The notes beneath the pieces were generated by a model that saw nothing but the letters and a program-made list of their open reading frames with translations, did not search any database and was not told where the DNA came from. Below, piece after piece: positions 23,115 to 31,329 of a stretch of DNA of 64,000 nt (the first letter of the stretch is position 1; each line of letters begins with the position of its first letter). The translations under genes and the position numbers were made by a program. Source of the stretch: Nocardia jinanensis (GTDB taxonomy: Bacteria > Actinomycetota > Actinomycetes > Mycobacteriales > Mycobacteriaceae); contig NZ_BMMH01000017.1 in assembly GCF_014645735.1 (NCBI RefSeq), positions 1-64,000 on the forward strand. Direction: 5' to 3'.

Positions 23115-24113
23115 GTGCGCTTCGGAATCTTCATCCCGCAGGGGTGGCGTCTCGACCTGGTAGGTCTCGATCCCGCCACTCACTGGGAGGTGATGCGGGG
23201 TCTGGCGGCCCGCGCCGATGCGAACCCGGTGTGGGAATCGCTGTGGGTGTACGACCATTTCCACACCGTCCCGGAGCCCAGCGACGAAGCCACCCACGAG
23301 GCATGGACCCTGATGTCGGCCTTCGCCGCCACCACCTCGCGGGTGCGATTGGGCCAGATGTGTACGGCGATCAGTTACCGCAACCCCGCCTATCTGGCGA
23401 AGGTCGCGGCGACTGTGGACCTGATCTCCGGCGGCCGCACCGAGATGGGTATCGGCGGCGGCTGGTACGAACACGAATGGCGCGCCTACGGATACGGTTT
23501 TCCCACCGCCGGGGAGCGGCTCGGTCGCCTCGACGAAGGGGTGCAGATCTTCCGCCAGGCCTGGCAGACCGGCACCGCCACCCTCGACGGCCGCTACTAC
23601 CAGGTGGACGGCGCGATCGTGCGCCCGCTACCCGCCCAGGAGGGCGGGCTGCCGCTGTGGATCGCGGGCGGCGGCGAGAAGAAGACCCTGCGTATCGCCG
23701 CGAAATACGCGAACTACACGAACTTCGCCGGTAACAGCCCCGACGAGTTCACGCATAAATCGGAGATCCTGCGCGCGCACTGCGCCGATGTGGGCACCGA
23801 TTTCGACGCCATCGTGCGCAGCGCCAACTTCAATGTCGCCATCGGCGCGACCGAAGCCGAGGTCGAACAGCGCACGTCCGAGCATGTGGCCCGTATCGCC
23901 CCGGTGCTGGGCGAGGAGAAGGCGCGCGCCTACGTCGAGAACCTGAACAACGGCGGCGCGGCGGTCGGCACCCCGGAGCAGATCGTGCAGAATCTGTCCG
24001 CGGTCCGCGATAGCGGCCTGGGCTACGCCATCTTCAACTTCCCCGAGGCGGCCTACGACACCAGTGGTATCGAACTTTTCGAACGCGAGGTCCTCCCCGC
24101 ACTCACCGACTGA
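23115..24113 (+). CDS. LLM-class F420-dependent oxidoreductase
   Basis: A 332-residue TIM-barrel oxidoreductase of the luciferase-like group, probably using F420H2. Evidence: 'VRFGIFIPQGWRLDLVG' N-terminus, 'WESLWVYDHFHTVPEP' near 50, 'TSRVRLGQMCTAISYRNPAYLAKVAATVDLISGGRTEMGIGGGWYEHEWRAYGY' at 85-135, and 'GLPLWIAGGGEKKTLRIAAKYA' at ~190. The GTG start at 23115 follows GAGGAGAG. Family members reduce or oxidise diverse small molecules; the substrate is not predictable. A hairpin follows, so it is probably a single-gene unit. Confidence 0.9.
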   Translation: MRFGIFIPQGWRLDLVGLDPATHWEVMRGLAARADANPVWESLWVYDHFHTVPEPSDEATHEAWTLMSAFAATTSRVRLGQMCTAISYRNPAYLAKVAATVDLISGGRTEMGIGGGWYEHEWRAYGYGFPTAGERLGRLDEGVQIFRQAWQTGTATLDGRYYQVDGAIVRPLPAQEGGLPLWIAGGGEKKTLRIAAKYANYTNFAGNSPDEFTHKSEILRAHCADVGTDFDAIVRSANFNVAIGATEAEVEQRTSEHVARIAPVLGEEKARAYVENLNNGGAAVGTPEQIVQNLSAVRDSGLGYAIFNFPEAAYDTSGIELFEREVLPALTD

Positions 24114-24223
24114 GGCGCGCCTCCGCCTTCACTCCGGCGTGCGCGTCGGTATCCCGGCACACCCGGAGACCGCCGTTCTGTCCGACCCGCGGTACGGCTG
24201 CCGAGGCAGCGAGCTCGGCCCGG

Positions 24224-24258
24224 GCAGGACCGTCGTCCCCGTCGGATGATGGTCCTGC
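24224..24258 (+). terminator. Hairpin after LLM gene
   Basis: GCAGGACC (24224-24231) pairs with GGTCCTGC (24251-24258) across a 19-base loop. It lies between the LLM oxidoreductase and the convergent vapC and could serve both. Confidence 0.4.
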
Positions 24259-24313
24259 GGGTGGGACGAACACCCGGTATCGGTGGCGAATCGAACTCCG
24301 TGGGCGAACACCT

Positions 24314-24733
24314 TCAGAGCGCGACCACGGTCAGCAACGGCTCCAAACCTTTGAAGTCGTCCACATTACGTGTGAACAACGGCAGATCATTCGACGAGGC
24401 GATGGCAGCGATCATCAGGTCCATCTTGCGCGGCTTGGGATTCCGGCCGGCCGCGTGGAGCAATTTCGCCATCGAGGTGAACCGTCGCGCCGCGGTGGAG
24501 GAGAACGGCAGTGCATCGAAAGCGTGCTCGATCTCCAGGAGTCGTTCGGTACGAAGCGCGAGAGCTTCCGCATCCGACGCCAGGGCTACGCCCAAGCCCA
24601 GCTCCGCGAGCGTCACCGTGCTGATTTTCGGCTGAACCGGGAGGTCTGCCTCGTCGATGGTGGTCAAATCGATGAGCACACAAGTATCCAGCAGACCGAT
24701 TGGGTAGCGGAACTTCCCCCCCGGTTCAGTCAT
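24314..24733 (-). CDS. vapC: VapC-type PIN-domain toxin
   Basis: A 139-residue PIN-domain ribonuclease. The conserved acidic residues are present: Asp in 'GLLDTCVLIDL' (~16), Glu in 'TVTLAELGLG' (~44), Asp in 'RKMDLMIAAIASSNDLPLFTRNVDDF' (~103 and ~121). These chelate Mg2+ for RNA cleavage. The ATG at 24733 lies inside the end of the antitoxin gene (8-bp overlap), the usual coupled arrangement. The target RNA cannot be read from sequence. Confidence 0.9.
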   Translation of the reverse strand: MTEPGGKFRYPIGLLDTCVLIDLTTIDEADLPVQPKISTVTLAELGLGVALASDAEALALRTERLLEIEHAFDALPFSSTAARRFTSMAKLLHAAGRNPKPRKMDLMIAAIASSNDLPLFTRNVDDFKGLEPLLTVVAL

Positions 24734-24980
24734 CCAATCGGTCCTCTCCGAACGCAGCATCGATTTCCGCGCGTTCATCCGCAGCGTTCGCGGTGCCCGC
24801 GAACCTGGCGAGTCGCTTCTTCAGTTCGGCGCTCGTCACATTGTGCCGCGTGGCGATGGGGCGTAGTTCGCCGACAGGTCGTCCGTTGCGGGTGATGACG
24901 AAATCCTCACCCGCTTCCAGCGCATCCATCACGCCCGCGCTGCCGTTGCGTAGTTCGGCTTGGCTGATCGTCCTCGTCAT
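24726..24980 (-). CDS. vapB: Phd/YefM-type antitoxin
   Basis: An 84-residue antitoxin preceding vapC. The N-terminal 'TISQAELRNGSAGVMDALEAGEDFVITRNGRPVGELRPI' is the Phd/YefM DNA-binding fold. The C-terminal acidic tail ('DERAEIDAAFGEDRLDD') would wrap the PIN toxin. Its stop overlaps the vapC start region. It likely autoregulates the pair. Confidence 0.92.
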   Translation of the reverse strand: MTRTISQAELRNGSAGVMDALEAGEDFVITRNGRPVGELRPIATRHNVTSAELKKRLARFAGTANAADERAEIDAAFGEDRLDD

Positions 24981-25105
24981 TCACCCAATCTAGCGCTCGA
25001 TGCTATCGGATGCTATCGGACTTTCGAGCCGGGACGCTGATCAGCCCCACGCTTCCGCTACGAAGGCGGTACCGGCATCGGCGACCGCATGCGTGACCCA
25101 GAACG

Positions 25106-27265
25106 TCAGAGCATGCAGCTCACGCAGCCCTCGACCTCGGTGCCCTCCAGCGCCATCTGCCGCAGGCGGATGTAGTAGAGGGTTTTGATGCCCTTGCGCC
25201 AGGCGTAGATCTGGGCCTTGTTCAGGTCGCGGGTGCTGGCCGTGTCCTTGAAGAACAGCGTCAGCGACAGGCCCTGGTCCACGTGCTGGGTGGCCGCCGC
25301 GTAGGTGTCGATGATCTTCTCGTAGCCGATCTCGTACGCGTCCTGGTAGTAGTCCAGGTTCTCGTTGGTCATGTACGGGGCCGGGTAGTAGACGCGGCCG
25401 ATCTTGCCTTCCTTGCGGATCTCGATCTTCGACGCCACCGGGTGGATCGAGCTGGTGGAGTGGTTGATGTAGGAGATCGAACCGGTCGGCGGCACGGCCT
25501 GCAGGTTCTGGTTGTACAGGCCGTGTTCCATGACCGCGGCCTTCAGTTCCCGCCAGTCGTCCTGGGTGGGGATGCGGATATCGGCGTCGGCGAACAACCG
25601 CGCGACCCGTTCGGTCTGCGGCTCCCAGACCCGATCGGTGTACTTGTCGAAGTACTCGCCGCTGGCGTACTTCGACTCGGGGAACCCGCCGAAGTAGGTA
25701 GCGCGTTCCCGCGCCAGCGCGTTCGAGGCGCGCAGGGCGTGGTAGACCACGGTGTAGAAGTAGATATTGGTGAAGTCCAGGCCCTCTTCGGACCCGTAGT
25801 GGATATGCTCGCGCGCCAGGTAACCGTGCAGGTTCATCTGGCCCAGGCCGATGGCGTGCGAGGAGTTGTTGCCCTGTTCGATCGAGGGCACCGAGTTGAT
25901 ATGGGTCTGATCGGAGACGGCGGTGAGCGCCCGGATCGCGACCTCGATGGTGCGGGCGAAATCCGGGGAGTCCATCGCCTTGGCGATATTGAGCGACCCC
26001 AGGTTGCAGGAGATGTCCTTGCCCACATGGGAGTAGGTGAGGTCGTCGTTGTAGATCGACGGGGTGGAGACCTGCAGGATCTCCGAGCACAGGTTCGAAT
26101 GGGTGATCTTGCCGGCGATCGGATTGGCCCGGTTCACCGTGTCCTCGAACATGATGTAGGGGTAGCCGGATTCGAACTGCAGCTCGGCGATGGTCTGGAA
26201 GAACTCGCGCGCCTTGATCTTGGACTTGCGGATCCGCTTGTCGTCGACCATCTCGTAGTACTTCTCGGTGACATCGACATCGGCGAACGGCTTGCCGTAG
26301 ATACGTTCCACGTCGTACGGCGAGAACAGGTACATGTCCTCGTTCTTCTTGGCCAGTTCGAAGGTGATATCGGGGATCACCACACCCAGCGAGAGGGTTT
26401 TGATGCGGATCTTCTCGTCCGCGTTCTCCCGTTTGGTGTCGAGGAAGCGGTAGATATCGGGGTGGTGGGCGTGCAGGTACACCGCACCCGCGCCCTGCCG
26501 CGCACCGAGCTGGTTGGCGTAGGAGAAGGAGTCCTCGAGCAGCTTCATGATGGGAATGACACCGGAGGACTGGTTCTCGATCTTCTTGATCGGGGCGCCG
26601 TGCTCGCGGATATTGCTGAGCAGCAGCGCCACCCCGCCGCCGCGCTTGGACAGCTGCAGCGCGGAGTTGATGGAGCGCCCGATGGACTCCATATTGTCCT
26701 CGATACGCAGCAGGAAGCATGAAACGGGCTCACCCCGCTGCTTCTTACCGGAATTGAGGAAGGTCGGGGTGGCCGGCTGGAAACGGCCGTCGATGATCTC
26801 CTCGACGAGCTTGCCCGCGAGCACCTCGTCGCCGGCGGCCAGGGTCAGCGCGACCATGCACACCCGATCCTCGAACCGCTCCAGGTAGCGCTTCCCGTCG
26901 AAGGTCTTGAGGGTGTAGGAGGTGTAGTACTTGAACGCGCCGAGGAAGGTGGGGAACCGGAACTTCGCGGCGTATGCCTTCTGGAACAGCTTCTTCACGA
27001 AGGCCCGGCTGTACTGGTCGAGTACCTCGGGTTCGTAGTAGTTCTCCTCGACGAGGTAGTCGAGCTTCTCGTCGAGGTTGTGGAAGAAGACGGTGTTCTG
27101 GTTGACGTGCTGCAGGAAGTACTGGTTGGCGGCTTCGCGATCCTTGTCGAACTGGATCTCGCCGTTCGGACCGTACAGGTTCAGCATCGCGTTGAGGGCG
27201 TGGTAGTCCAGGACCTCGCCGGATTCGCCGGTGCGCTGCGGGGGCTGCTCCAGCCGGGCGGTCAT
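25106..27265 (-). CDS. nrdE: Class Ib ribonucleotide reductase, large subunit
   Basis: Catalytic alpha subunit that reduces ribonucleoside diphosphates, 719 residues. The active-site cysteines are in 'GEPVSCFLLR', 'HSNLCSEILQ' and 'ISCNLGSLNI'. The mobile redox pair is the C-terminal 'GCVSCML'. 'PPTGSISYINHSTSSIHPV' is near the substrate loop. The short N-terminus lacks an ATP-cone, typical of class Ib. The ATG at 27265 overlaps the nrdI stop (ATGA); the longer frame would start from a TTG at 27295. Electrons come from NrdH and the radical from NrdF, which is encoded 19 kb away. Confidence 0.97.
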   Translation of the reverse strand: MTARLEQPPQRTGESGEVLDYHALNAMLNLYGPNGEIQFDKDREAANQYFLQHVNQNTVFFHNLDEKLDYLVEENYYEPEVLDQYSRAFVKKLFQKAYAAKFRFPTFLGAFKYYTSYTLKTFDGKRYLERFEDRVCMVALTLAAGDEVLAGKLVEEIIDGRFQPATPTFLNSGKKQRGEPVSCFLLRIEDNMESIGRSINSALQLSKRGGGVALLLSNIREHGAPIKKIENQSSGVIPIMKLLEDSFSYANQLGARQGAGAVYLHAHHPDIYRFLDTKRENADEKIRIKTLSLGVVIPDITFELAKKNEDMYLFSPYDVERIYGKPFADVDVTEKYYEMVDDKRIRKSKIKAREFFQTIAELQFESGYPYIMFEDTVNRANPIAGKITHSNLCSEILQVSTPSIYNDDLTYSHVGKDISCNLGSLNIAKAMDSPDFARTIEVAIRALTAVSDQTHINSVPSIEQGNNSSHAIGLGQMNLHGYLAREHIHYGSEEGLDFTNIYFYTVVYHALRASNALARERATYFGGFPESKYASGEYFDKYTDRVWEPQTERVARLFADADIRIPTQDDWRELKAAVMEHGLYNQNLQAVPPTGSISYINHSTSSIHPVASKIEIRKEGKIGRVYYPAPYMTNENLDYYQDAYEIGYEKIIDTYAAATQHVDQGLSLTLFFKDTASTRDLNKAQIYAWRKGIKTLYYIRLRQMALEGTEVEGCVSCML

Positions 27266-27711
27266 ACCTGCTGGTGCTGTCGTTGTTGCTGCCAAAACAA
27301 TCCCAATCCCTCACGGACGCGGGCAACGTCCTCGGCGGTACCCATGAGTTCGAAGCGGTACAGGTAGGGCACTCCGCATTTGCGGGAGATGACATCACCT
27401 GCGAAGCAGAAGGTGTCGCCGAAGTTCGTGTTCCCGGCCGCGATCACTCCGCGCAACAGTGCGCGATTGTGCGGATCGTTGAGGAACTTGGCGACTTGGC
27501 GCGGTACGAATTCCTTGTCCGGGCGCGTCGTTCCCATGACGTGCCGACCGCCCCCGTAGGTGGGGACGATCAGCACATAGGGTTCGTCGACGCGCAACGT
27601 TTCGGTGGTGTGCAGGGGTATCCGGAGCGCCGGGATATCCAGCTTCTCGACGAATCGGTGCGTGTTCTGCGAAGCGCTGGAGAAGTAGACCAGCGAATTC
27701 GACTCCGACAT
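27262..27711 (-). CDS. nrdI: NrdI flavodoxin-like protein
   Basis: A 149-residue FMN protein that supplies the oxidant for assembling the dimanganese-tyrosyl radical in NrdF. The sequence has 'LVYFSSASQNTHRFVEKL' (phosphate loop), 'VPTYGGG' and 'GVIAAGNTNFGDTFCFAGDVISRKCGVPYLYRFELMGT', all family landmarks. AGGTGAG precedes the ATG. It overlaps nrdE by 4 bp and follows nrdH by 42 bp. Confidence 0.96.
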   Translation of the reverse strand: MSESNSLVYFSSASQNTHRFVEKLDIPALRIPLHTTETLRVDEPYVLIVPTYGGGRHVMGTTRPDKEFVPRQVAKFLNDPHNRALLRGVIAAGNTNFGDTFCFAGDVISRKCGVPYLYRFELMGTAEDVARVREGLGLFWQQQRQHQQV

Positions 27712-27753
27712 CTCACCTCCCCTGCTCCCCGACCGGTTCGGGCGCGTATTCGC

Positions 27754-27984
27754 TCAGGCCGCGACGGTGGCCAGAGCCTTGATGCGATCCGGCCGGAAGC
27801 CGGACCAGTGCTCGTCGCCGGAGACGACCACGGGGGCCTGCAGGTAGCCGAGGGCCATCACGTAATCGCGGGCATCGGCGTCCTCGGAGATATCGACGAT
27901 CCGATATTCCACCCCGGCCTTGTCGAGGGCCTTGTAGGTGGCGTTGCACTGGACGCAAGCGGGCTTGGTGTACACGGTGATCAT
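27754..27984 (-). CDS. nrdH: NrdH glutaredoxin-like protein
   Basis: A 76-residue redoxin with the CVQC active site at residues 10-13 and the 'WSGFRPDRIKAL' C-terminus, both typical of NrdH, which is reduced by thioredoxin reductase. It is the first gene of nrdHIE. A purine-rich ribosome site (GGAGAGAGGGA) precedes the ATG. The 5' region of about 245 bp leads up to two NrdR-like boxes. Confidence 0.96.
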   Translation of the reverse strand: MITVYTKPACVQCNATYKALDKAGVEYRIVDISEDADARDYVMALGYLQAPVVVSGDEHWSGFRPDRIKALATVAA

Positions 27985-28228
27985 TCGAGTCCCTCTCTCC
28001 TGTGCCTATGTGCGGTGTTCGCGGTCCTTCGTGGTGACGGTCCGCCGCCCTCCGGGCCGAGCTCACCGCATGACTGATCCCAGCCGGTGACCCGTCTGTG
28101 CTGTGCGGTGTATCGGCACGATCGGATGATCTGCGCAAACTCCGAGGACCGACCCTGAAACGCCATGTCCGGGCCGGTTCCACCCGGTGCCGGCGGGCCG
28201 ATTGCACCACCGCCTCCAGGCATCGATG

Positions 28229-28276
28229 ACACTACACCTAGTGGCCGACAGAAAGAAACAACACGAGATGTTGCGA
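28229..28276. promoter_or_regulatory. Two NrdR-like boxes upstream of nrdHIE
   Basis: ACACTACACCTAGTGG (28229-28244) and ACACGAGATGTTGCGA (28261-28276) fit the NrdR-box pattern and start 32 bp apart, the same spacing as upstream of nrdF. A CRP-like site, CGTGGTCCAGATCACA, lies further upstream at 28340-28355. Confidence 0.7.
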
Positions 28277-28467
28277 GTCACAACCATGTGATTTCACCGC
28301 TGTAAGCCGCAGGACAGCAACTCGACACGCCGTATTCATCGTGGTCCAGATCACAAATCCAGCGAGCCAGCTCTCTTTCAGCAAACGCAGGAGACTACGC
28401 CTGTCACACCAGTCGCTCCGAACCCCAGCAGGCTCTCCGGCCCCGTAGAAAACCGACCGATCGGAAA

Positions 28468-28508
28468 CGCGAGGGCCGCCCCGTCCATCGGACGGGGCGG
28501 CCCTCGCG
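28468..28508 (-). terminator. Strong terminator of the FMN reductase gene
   Basis: A perfect 19-bp stem (CGCGAGGGCCGCCCCGTCC, 28468-28486, against 28490-28508) has a three-base loop. On the minus strand it is followed by TTTCC. It begins 13 bp after the stop of the gene at 28522. Confidence 0.85.
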
Positions 28509-28521
28509 TACCGCTGTGGGA

Positions 28522-29091
28522 TCAGGCGGAGACGAGCTCCCCGGTGGCCGCGGCGACCAGAACCTTCACGACATCGGTCAGCTCGCGCTGCACATCGGCG
28601 TCCTCACGCGGATGGCCGGCGGAGAAACGCTCGCCCCACCCGGCGTAGTGCAGATGCGCCTCCTCGACGATCTTCCCGCCGGCGATACCCACGGACTTGA
28701 CCGCGTCGGCGTGCGCCCACTTGGCGGCATTGGGGCTGATCGAACCACTCAGCACGGCCACCGGCTTACCACCGATCGCACCCGAGCCGTAAGGGCGCGA
28801 CAGCCAATCGATCGCGTTCTTCAGTACCGCGGGCAAGGTCCCGTTATATTCCGGGGTGACCAACAGCAGCCCGTCGCTCGCCGCGACCGCGTCGCGCAGC
28901 GCCTGGGCGGTGGCCGGTACCGAACCCGCGATGTCGATATCCTCGTTGTAGAACGGGATATCACCGATACCTTCGAAAACGGAGACCTCGGCGCCCGCGG
29001 GCGCGGTGGAGGCCGCCGCCTCGGCGATCTGCCGGCTGATCGAGGCGCTCCGAAGGCTGCCGACGAGGGCGACGATACGGGTCTGACTCAT
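28522..29091 (-). CDS. NADPH-dependent FMN reductase
   Basis: A 189-residue flavodoxin-like reductase, the positional equivalent of M. tuberculosis Rv3054c. 'VALVGSLRSASISRQIAEAA' binds FMN phosphate and 'LLLVTPEYNGTLPAVLKNAIDWLSRP' is the classic family motif. Members reduce quinones, azo dyes or chromate. The ATG at 29091 is six bases after AGGA; the GTG at 29097 is too close. It is divergent from a TetR gene with a palindrome between them, so it is probably controlled by that TetR. A strong terminator ends the unit. Confidence 0.92.
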   Translation of the reverse strand: MSQTRIVALVGSLRSASISRQIAEAAASTAPAGAEVSVFEGIGDIPFYNEDIDIAGSVPATAQALRDAVAASDGLLLVTPEYNGTLPAVLKNAIDWLSRPYGSGAIGGKPVAVLSGSISPNAAKWAHADAVKSVGIAGGKIVEEAHLHYAGWGERFSAGHPREDADVQRELTDVVKVLVAAATGELVSA

Positions 29092-29141
29092 GTTCACTCC
29101 TGCGGTACTAGTTTTGTGACGATCCCACTGCCCAGACTAAC

Positions 29142-29155
29142 CGGACCATGGTCCG
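29142..29155. promoter_or_regulatory. TetR operator candidate
   Basis: CGGACCATGGTCCG is a perfect 14-bp palindrome midway between the FMN reductase and TetR start codons. Its place and symmetry fit autoregulation and control of the reductase. Confidence 0.65.
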
Positions 29156-29185
29156 CTACATTCCTCCGGAGGGACGCACAGCGCC

Positions 29186-29917
29186 GTGAACTACGACACA
29201 CTCAGTCCGGGTTCCACCGAATCCGGGCCCCCGGGGGAACGGCCGGGGACCGCCGCGGCCGAACCGTCCCTCGCCGAGCCACTCGCGCTGCGGGTCCGAC
29301 CGCCACAACGGGTGGGGCCCGCACTACCCGGTACCGCCGAACCGGCCGAACGCGCCGATGCCGCGCGCAACCGGCGCCGGTTGCTCGACGCCGCACAGGA
29401 ACTCGTGCGCGAACACGGCGTGGACGCCCTCACCATGGACGCGCTCGCCAAACGGGCCGGGGTCGGTAAGGGCACAGTGTTCCGCCGCTTCGGCAACCGG
29501 ACCGGCCTCATGTACGCCCTGCTGGATCATTCCGAGACGCTGGCCCAGGAGGCGTTCATCTTCGGCCCGCCGCCGCTGGGGCCCGGCGCGCCACCCGTGG
29601 AGCGACTCGTCGCGTTCGGGCGGGCGAGACTACTGGATATCGAAGTCGAGGGCGAACTGCATCGGGCCGCCGAACTCGGTTCGTCCGAACACCATTACAG
29701 CAGCCGGCCCTACCTGGTTCTGAAAACCCATGTGACGATGCTGTTGCGCGACGCGGGAGCCGCGGGCGACCCGGGACTGCTGGCCGATACCCTGCTCGCC
29801 GCACTCGGCGCGGCCCTCGTCCTGCACCAGATCCGGACTCTCGGCTACACACGTGAGCAGATCGGCGACAACTGGGAAGCCCTGGTTCGTCGCGTAGCCG
29901 ATCTCACCGCGCAGTAG
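29186..29917 (+). CDS. TetR-family regulator
   Basis: A 243-residue repressor, positional equivalent of Rv3055. The first ~55 residues are Pro/Ala-rich. The helix-turn-helix is at ~60-110 ('RNRRRLLDAAQELVREHGVDALTMDALAKRAGVGKGTVFRRFGNRTGLMYALL'), followed by a helical ligand domain. The start is a GTG at 29186; a shorter start that drops the low-complexity leader cannot be excluded. It is followed 11 bp later by nadE, so the two may be co-transcribed. Confidence 0.9.
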   Translation: MNYDTLSPGSTESGPPGERPGTAAAEPSLAEPLALRVRPPQRVGPALPGTAEPAERADAARNRRRLLDAAQELVREHGVDALTMDALAKRAGVGKGTVFRRFGNRTGLMYALLDHSETLAQEAFIFGPPPLGPGAPPVERLVAFGRARLLDIEVEGELHRAAELGSSEHHYSSRPYLVLKTHVTMLLRDAGAAGDPGLLADTLLAALGAALVLHQIRTLGYTREQIGDNWEALVRRVADLTAQ

Positions 29918-29928
29918 AGTGATCAGGC

Positions 29929-30753
29929 ATGGGAAACCTGCGGGAACAGATCATCTCCGAACTGGGTGTGCTGCCGAACATCGAACCGAAGGATGAGGTT
30001 CGGCGCCGCGTCGATTTCCTGAAGGACTATCTGCGCGCCACACCGGCAAAGGGTTTCGTACTCGGCATCAGCGGCGGCCAGGACAGTGCCCTCGCCGGGC
30101 GGCTGTGCCAGCTGGCCGCCGAGGAGCTGCGCGCCGACGGCCACGAGGCCCGATTCGTCGCGGTGCGGCTACCCTACGGCGTCCAAGCCGACGAAGCCGA
30201 CGCCCGTGTCTCCATGACTTTCGTCGCGCCCGACGAATCGGTGGTGGTCAACGTCCGGCCCGGCGCCAACGCTGTGGCGGCCGAGGTCGCCTCGGCCCTC
30301 AAGGCCGGCAAACTCCGAGATTTCGTGCGCGGCAACATCAAAGCCCGCGAGCGGATGGTGATCCAGTACGCCCTCGCCGGCCAGGAGAACCTGCTGGTGG
30401 TCGGTACCGATCACGCCGCCGAAGCCGTCACCGGGTTCTTCACCAAATTCGGTGACGGCGGCGTGGACGTGACCCCGCTGACCGGTCTGTCGAAACGCCA
30501 GGGCGCCGCACTGCTCGAGGAGCTGGGCGCACCCGCGCGGCTGTCGTCCAAGGTGCCGACCGCCGATCTGGAGGACGACCGTCCGGCACTGCCCGACGAG
30601 GAGGCACTCGGTCTGCGCTACAGCGAGATCGACGATTATCTCGAGGGCAAGGACGTCACCGACGAGGTCGCGAAGCGGATCGAGACGACCTTCCGCAACA
30701 CCCGGCACAAGCGGACCGTCCCGGTCACGCCGCTGGACGATTGGTGGCGCTGA
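29929..30753 (+). CDS. nadE: Ammonia-dependent NAD+ synthetase
   Basis: Converts nicotinate adenine dinucleotide to NAD+ with ATP and ammonia. The 274-residue length and lack of a glutaminase domain match the E. coli type, unlike the glutamine-dependent NadE usual in mycobacteria. The ATP pyrophosphatase P-loop is 'LGISGGQDSALAGRL' (~44-58). Other landmarks are 'NLLVVGTDHAAEAVTGFFTKFGDGGVDVTPLTGLSKRQ' (~155-190) and 'HKRTVPVTPLDDWWR' at the C-terminus. It could be an additional copy. It lies 11 bp after the TetR gene. Confidence 0.95.
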   Translation: MGNLREQIISELGVLPNIEPKDEVRRRVDFLKDYLRATPAKGFVLGISGGQDSALAGRLCQLAAEELRADGHEARFVAVRLPYGVQADEADARVSMTFVAPDESVVVNVRPGANAVAAEVASALKAGKLRDFVRGNIKARERMVIQYALAGQENLLVVGTDHAAEAVTGFFTKFGDGGVDVTPLTGLSKRQGAALLEELGAPARLSSKVPTADLEDDRPALPDEEALGLRYSEIDDYLEGKDVTDEVAKRIETTFRNTRHKRTVPVTPLDDWWR

Positions 30754-31086
30754 GCACCGCGTTCAGCACATCTCGCCGCCGGGCCGGGCGGTCGCGGCAC
30801 ACAACAACTCGGGGCTGCGATCGGCATACCGGTGATTCGGTATGCCGTAGGCCATCCGACCCAGGCGCGCCTCCCACGCGGTAGCCGTCGGACGCCGGTC
30901 CCGCGGCAGTTCGGCGGGTACGCATCGACATCGGGCACCGCGCTTCTCGCCACGCTCGCACCTCGCTGTCGCCGGAAATTCCGGGCGAGAACCCGAATCG
31001 TCCGCGGCCGCCCTGGTCTCATCCGGTGCTGAACTTCGCGGTATCCGGTAGATCCGGACGGTCACTGGGGAAGGCGGCCGGCTGGG
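30754..31086. other. Intergenic region with hairpin
   Basis: No gene is seen. A 9-bp stem (GGCATACCG, 30823-30831, against 30838-30846) about 70 bp past nadE may end transcription from nadE or from the convergent moaD. No T-tract is present. Confidence 0.45.
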
Positions 31087-31329
31087 TCAGCCGCCCGCGA
31101 AGGGGGGCATGACATCGACTCGCGGGGTGAGCATCGCCGCCGTGTCCCGGGTCAGTTCGTCGCCCATCAGATAGGCGCAGACACCGAGCATCTTGTCCAG
31201 GTCGGGGCCGTAGGTCTCGGCCAACCGGGAACGGAGGTCGGCGATCGTAGCGCCGGCGGGCAGATCCAGGGTTTCGGTGGCCTTGCCGACCGCATCGGCC
31301 ACGGCGGCGAAGTAGCGGACCTCAACCAC
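31087..31329 (-). CDS. moaD: Molybdopterin synthase small subunit
   Basis: An 80-residue ubiquitin-like sulfur carrier ending in 'PPFAGG'; the terminal Gly is thiocarboxylated and gives sulfur to cyclic pyranopterin via MoaE. 'VEVRYFAAVADAVGKATETLDLPAGATIADLRSRL' is the standard N-terminus. It overlaps the end of moaA by 8 bp. MoaE is encoded in the divergent operon. Confidence 0.93.
   Translation of the reverse strand: MVEVRYFAAVADAVGKATETLDLPAGATIADLRSRLAETYGPDLDKMLGVCAYLMGDELTRDTAAMLTPRVDVMPPFAGG

Noticed and set aside
25283..26722. 479-codon plus-strand frame
   Set aside because: Antisense to nrdE; low-complexity Val/Asp/Leu/Gly composition typical of shadow frames.
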